A stretch of 9,613 nucleotides of DNA, from positions 1 to 9,613 of the forward strand of contig JACAEZ010000055.1 of assembly GCA_013388565.1 (NCBI GenBank). The letters run 5' to 3'. The notes beneath the pieces were generated by a model. It was not told the DNA's origin. It saw only the letters and a list, made by a program, of their open reading frames with translations, and searched no databases. The translations under genes were made by a program, and so were the position numbers. Position 1 is the stretch's first letter, and each line of letters opens with the position of its first letter. Shown in pieces: positions 7,204 to 9,613 of this stretch. This stretch comes from Campylobacterales bacterium. Its GTDB lineage: Bacteria; Campylobacterota; Campylobacteria; Campylobacterales; JACAEZ01.

Positions 7204-7945
7204 CAAAGCTCCTTAGCTTATACTCTTCAAAAGAGATATCTTTCTGGTTCGATTTTACAACAAAAAAACTTTTATTACAATCAAAAGCACTCAAATTTTG
7301 ATAAATCAAATTGTTATATTTAAAAATTTGATTTTGATGAAAATGACCTTCAATTATATATTCGATATTTTTATTAAAAGAGAGATATTTAAACACTCTT
7401 TTATCAACTATATTTTTAAAGTTTTCAATGTCAAAACATCTTTTTTTTAATTCAAGTTTTTTATATATAGCCTTCACTATTTTATTATTTAAAAAAAACA
7501 TATCTAACATCTGTAAAAATATCAAAACATATCGACATCTTATCAAAAAAGTATATAGTTTGTATGTTAAATTTGAAAATATATCTCCATGAGAGATAGA
7601 AATAAAGATACTATTAAATTTAAACATTACAGGTTGTTCATGAATTTTAAAAATTTTCATATTCGGAAATATTTTTTTTAGGTTAAAATCATGATTTCCT
7701 TCTAAATAAACTATCTCTATTTTTTTTGATAATTTATTTAATAAATTTATGATTTCACTATTTTTTTTTATTGTATCTTTTATTTCATAAATTAATAAAT
7801 CAAATATATCTCCACATAAAATAAGCTGATTTGTTTTTATTATCTCATTTTGTAAAAGTATTAAAAAATCAAAGAATTCTCTATTCTCTAAACTATAATG
7901 ACAATCAGCTATTAAAATAGCATTTTCTTTCAATTCATGGAACAT
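7190..7945 (-). CDS. Calcineurin-like metallophosphoesterase, LpxH-like
   Basis: A 251-residue protein with the full set of metal-binding motifs of this superfamily: IADCHY (Asp14, His16), GDIFD (45-49), GNHD (83-86), SHGD (118-121) and GHFH (200-203). Length and motif layout resemble UDP-2,3-diacylglucosamine diphosphatase (LpxH, lipid A synthesis at the inner membrane), but substrate cannot be fixed from motifs, so no symbol is given. A hydrophobic and basic stretch at about 126-170 could hold the protein at the membrane, as the LpxH cap helices do. The ATG overlaps the argC stop by 11 bases and has no clear ribosome site, suggesting coupling to argC; the 3' end overlaps cheV. The gene is more AT-rich than the chemotaxis genes and contains five mononucleotide runs of eight or nine bases, all in frame here. 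Confidence 0.88.
   Translation of the reverse strand: MFHELKENAILIADCHYSLENREFFDFLILLQNEIIKTNQLILCGDIFDLLIYEIKDTIKKNSEIINLLNKLSKKIEIVYLEGNHDFNLKKIFPNMKIFKIHEQPVMFKFNSIFISISHGDIFSNLTYKLYTFLIRCRYVLIFLQMLDMFFLNNKIVKAIYKKLELKKRCFDIENFKNIVDKRVFKYLSFNKNIEYIIEGHFHQNQIFKYNNLIYQNLSAFDCNKSFFVVKSNQKDISFEEYKLRSFDVRR
7209..7214 (-). promoter_or_regulatory. Strong ribosome binding site of cheV
   Basis: AAGGAG on the minus strand, five bases from the ATG at 7203. It lies inside the coding end of the metallophosphoesterase gene and selects the ATG over the TTG immediately upstream. Confidence 0.75.
7441..7769. repeat. Cluster of A/T mononucleotide runs inside the metallophosphoesterase gene
   Basis: Plus-strand runs: T8 at 7441-7448, A8 at 7491-7498, T8 at 7672-7679, T8 at 7720-7727 and T9 at 7761-7769. 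Five runs of at least eight bases within about 330 bases make this gene a potential site of slippage, although the reading frame is intact as sequenced. They also show that A/T runs of this length are not rare here. Confidence 0.85.
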
Positions 7946-8942
7946 ATGAAATTATAGGAATTGCCAATTTTTCATCAAAACCGTACATAATATTTGCATT
8001 TACAACTGCTTGTGAACTAGCACCTCTTAATAAATTATCTATAGCTGAACTTATAAATAGTGAATTTTCATCACATTTTGCATAAATATCACAAAAATTT
8101 GTACCACTTGTTGATTTTATATCTACAGGATTTTCTCTAACTCTTATAAAAAATTCATCTTTATAACTATTTTTTAATATATCTATTGGATTTATTGTTG
8201 TTTTTAAAGTAGCATAAATACTTACTAACATCCCTCTTGTAACAGGTAATAGATGTGGAATAAATAGTGTTTTTATATTTTTTTCTTTTAAAATTTCTAT
8301 TTTTTCTCTTATTTCTGGAGAGTGTCTATGTGATATTGGATTGTATGCAAATATATTTTCATTTATTGTTACAAAATGGCTAGTTTCTGTAAGTTTTTTT
8401 CCAGCTCCACTAACCCCACTTTTTGCATCAATAAAAATAGTTGAATTATCTTCTATATAATCAATAAACGGTAAAATTCCAAGTAGTGAGGCAGTTGGAT
8501 AACATCCTGGGTTTGCTATAAGTTTTGCATCTTTTATTTTATCTCTAAAATATTCTGGTAAACCATAAATTGCATGTGAAAGATTTTCTTTATCTTCATG
8601 AGGACAATAAAATTTTTCATAATTTTCTATTTTTAATCTATAATCAGCTGACAAATCTATAATTTTCAATCCATCTTTTAATAACTCTTTTGTATATGCC
8701 ATTGCAGTTTTATGTGGAAGTGCTAAAAAAACTAATTCACAATAATTTTTTACATTTTTTAAGTCTATTTTTTTTACTTCACAACTAAATACATTTTCTA
8801 AACTAGGATGTAAATTTGTTATATTTTCACTACCTTCTGTTGTAGCTATATAGTTTATTTTAAATTTTGGGTGATTTATTAATATTTTTATTAATTCTAA
8901 ACCTGTATATCCACTAGCACCTATTATTCCAATATTTATCAT
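7935..8942 (-). CDS. argC: N-acetyl-gamma-glutamyl-phosphate reductase
   Basis: A 335-residue cytoplasmic NADPH enzyme that reduces N-acetylglutamyl phosphate to the semialdehyde, the third step of arginine synthesis. The nucleotide-binding loop is GIIGASGYTG (5-14), the catalytic Cys147 lies in ANPGCYPTA, and the conserved histidine region is PISHRHSPEI (202-211). SGVSGAGK at 175-182 is also typical. Length fits the single-domain family. The ATG at 8942 has GGAG seven bases upstream (8953-8950). It lies 75 bases after dnaN and overlaps the metallophosphoesterase start by 11 bases. No other arginine genes are next to it, so it is a scattered rather than clustered arg gene. Confidence 0.97.
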   Translation of the reverse strand: MINIGIIGASGYTGLELIKILINHPKFKINYIATTEGSENITNLHPSLENVFSCEVKKIDLKNVKNYCELVFLALPHKTAMAYTKELLKDGLKIIDLSADYRLKIENYEKFYCPHEDKENLSHAIYGLPEYFRDKIKDAKLIANPGCYPTASLLGILPFIDYIEDNSTIFIDAKSGVSGAGKKLTETSHFVTINENIFAYNPISHRHSPEIREKIEILKEKNIKTLFIPHLLPVTRGMLVSIYATLKTTINPIDILKNSYKDEFFIRVRENPVDIKSTSGTNFCDIYAKCDENSLFISSAIDNLLRGASSQAVVNANIMYGFDEKLAIPIISYVP

Positions 8943-9017
8943 GAAAATTCTCCAATTTTTTAAGAAAATATTAACATAAACTATTTGAGATTTATTGTAA
9001 TGTTTTAGAAATTTAAA

Positions 9018-9613
9018 CTATAAAATTATTGGCATAATAACCGTTTTATAATTACCACTATTTAAAACAAAAGGTAAATTTGGTTCATTAATACCTATTA
9101 CGAACTCTTTTGTTTCGCATTGTTGTAAATAGTCTAATAAATATCTACTACTTACTGCTATTGTTAAATCATAATCTATATCTGCACTATACTCCATCTC
9201 ACTTTTTGCTTGAGAACTATCTTCATTTAAATTTTCAAATGTTACTGTCTCTTTTGAAAAAGTAATTTTTAAATCATTTGAAACTGCATTTATAAGTTTT
9301 ATTTCAGATATAAATCTATCTCTTGAAAGTGTTAGAGAATATTTTATATTTTTAGGGATTATTCTTTGATAATCTGGATATTTACCATTTATAAGTTTTG
9401 TAAAAAATGTTTGATTTTTTGATTTTATAATTAAATTTACATTATCAAAATATAGTTCTGATTCATCAAAGAAAAATTTTTGTATCTCTACAATAGCTTT
9501 TTTAGGAATTATTAAATTAAATTTTGTTTTAGCTTCATTTTGCATAGTAACAATTGCTAATCTTCTTGTATCTGTTGCTACTAAATTTATCTCATTTTCA
9601 TGAACATCTAAAT
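9018..9613 (-). CDS. dnaN: DNA polymerase III beta subunit (sliding clamp), C-terminal half; start off window
   Basis: The open frame runs to the window edge; the 197 complete residues seen are a little over half of the usual clamp of about 355-370 residues. VATDTRRLAIV, encoded just before an internal ATG at 9545, matches the conserved V-x-TD-x-x-RLA motif of the middle domain, so that ATG is not the start. NGKYPDYQRIIP marks the beginning of the third domain, and the protein ends in YKTVIMPIIL, the usual clamp C-terminus. The protein encircles DNA and tethers the replicative polymerase. The TAG stop is 75 bases from argC. gyrB, the usual downstream neighbour near the origin in this group, is not seen. 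Confidence 0.95.
   Translation of the reverse strand, partial: LDVHENEINLVATDTRRLAIVTMQNEAKTKFNLIIPKKAIVEIQKFFFDESELYFDNVNLIIKSKNQTFFTKLINGKYPDYQRIIPKNIKYSLTLSRDRFISEIKLINAVSNDLKITFSKETVTFENLNEDSSQAKSEMEYSADIDYDLTIAVSSRYLLDYLQQCETKEFVIGINEPNLPFVLNSGNYKTVIMPIIL

Noticed and set aside
8943..9017. A promoter for argC in the 75-base gap (TTACAA, 16 bases, TATGTT)
   Set aside because: Both boxes match the consensus poorly and the DNA is too AT-rich to distinguish them from chance.
9018..9545. A short stand-alone protein starting at ATG 9545
   Set aside because: The frame stays open to the window edge and the upstream codons encode the conserved clamp motif VATDTRRLA, so it is an internal Met of dnaN.

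Overview
The window is AT-rich, has AT-biased codon use, and is almost fully coding. It looks like a chromosomal segment of a Campylobacterota bacterium, most likely Arcobacter-like. The main reasons are the cheV-cheA-cheW gene order, a CheA with a fused C-terminal receiver domain (CheAY), and an aroB gene followed directly by an MscS-type channel gene. These arrangements are familiar from Campylobacter and its relatives. The genus is inferred from composition and gene content, not proven.

Left part (1-2036, + strand): the 3' end of aroB (shikimate pathway) overlaps by four bases an intact 547-residue MscS-type channel gene with an N-terminal signal-like segment and a long coiled-coil region. 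It ends head to head with an orphan OmpR-type response regulator (2062-2748, - strand). The two 3' ends share a perfect 15-bp inverted repeat that includes parts of both reading-frame ends, plus a 13-bp direct repeat.

Middle part (2821-7203, - strand): a chemotaxis operon in the order cheV, cheA, cheW, then a fourth small gene. That fourth gene encodes a CheY-like receiver protein. As sequenced it is split by one extra base in an A8 run (T8 at 3166-3173). Removing one A joins a 24-residue N-terminus to the downstream frame and gives a 138-residue protein with receiver-domain layout. Even when repaired it is unusual: Glu at the phospho-acceptor position, only one acidic residue in the usual pair, and eight cysteines. 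This is the most interesting signal in the window. It may be a pseudogene, a phase-variable switch, a transcript-slippage gene, or a sequencing error.

Right part (7190-9613, - strand): a calcineurin-like metallophosphoesterase resembling LpxH overlaps cheV by 14 bases and the upstream argC by 11 bases. argC (arginine biosynthesis) lies 75 bases downstream of a dnaN fragment (sliding clamp, C-terminal half), whose 5' end is off the window. All genes from dnaN to the receiver gene run the same way with short gaps or overlaps, so biosynthesis, lipid A-like metabolism and chemotaxis genes may be partly co-transcribed. dnaN followed by argC instead of gyrB is not the usual origin-region arrangement.

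Functionally, CheV and CheW would couple chemoreceptors to the CheA kinase, which would phosphorylate a CheY not seen here. The receiver domains on CheV and CheA and the odd small receiver protein are candidate modulators or phosphate sinks. No RNA genes, CRISPR arrays, insertion sequences or prophage genes were seen.
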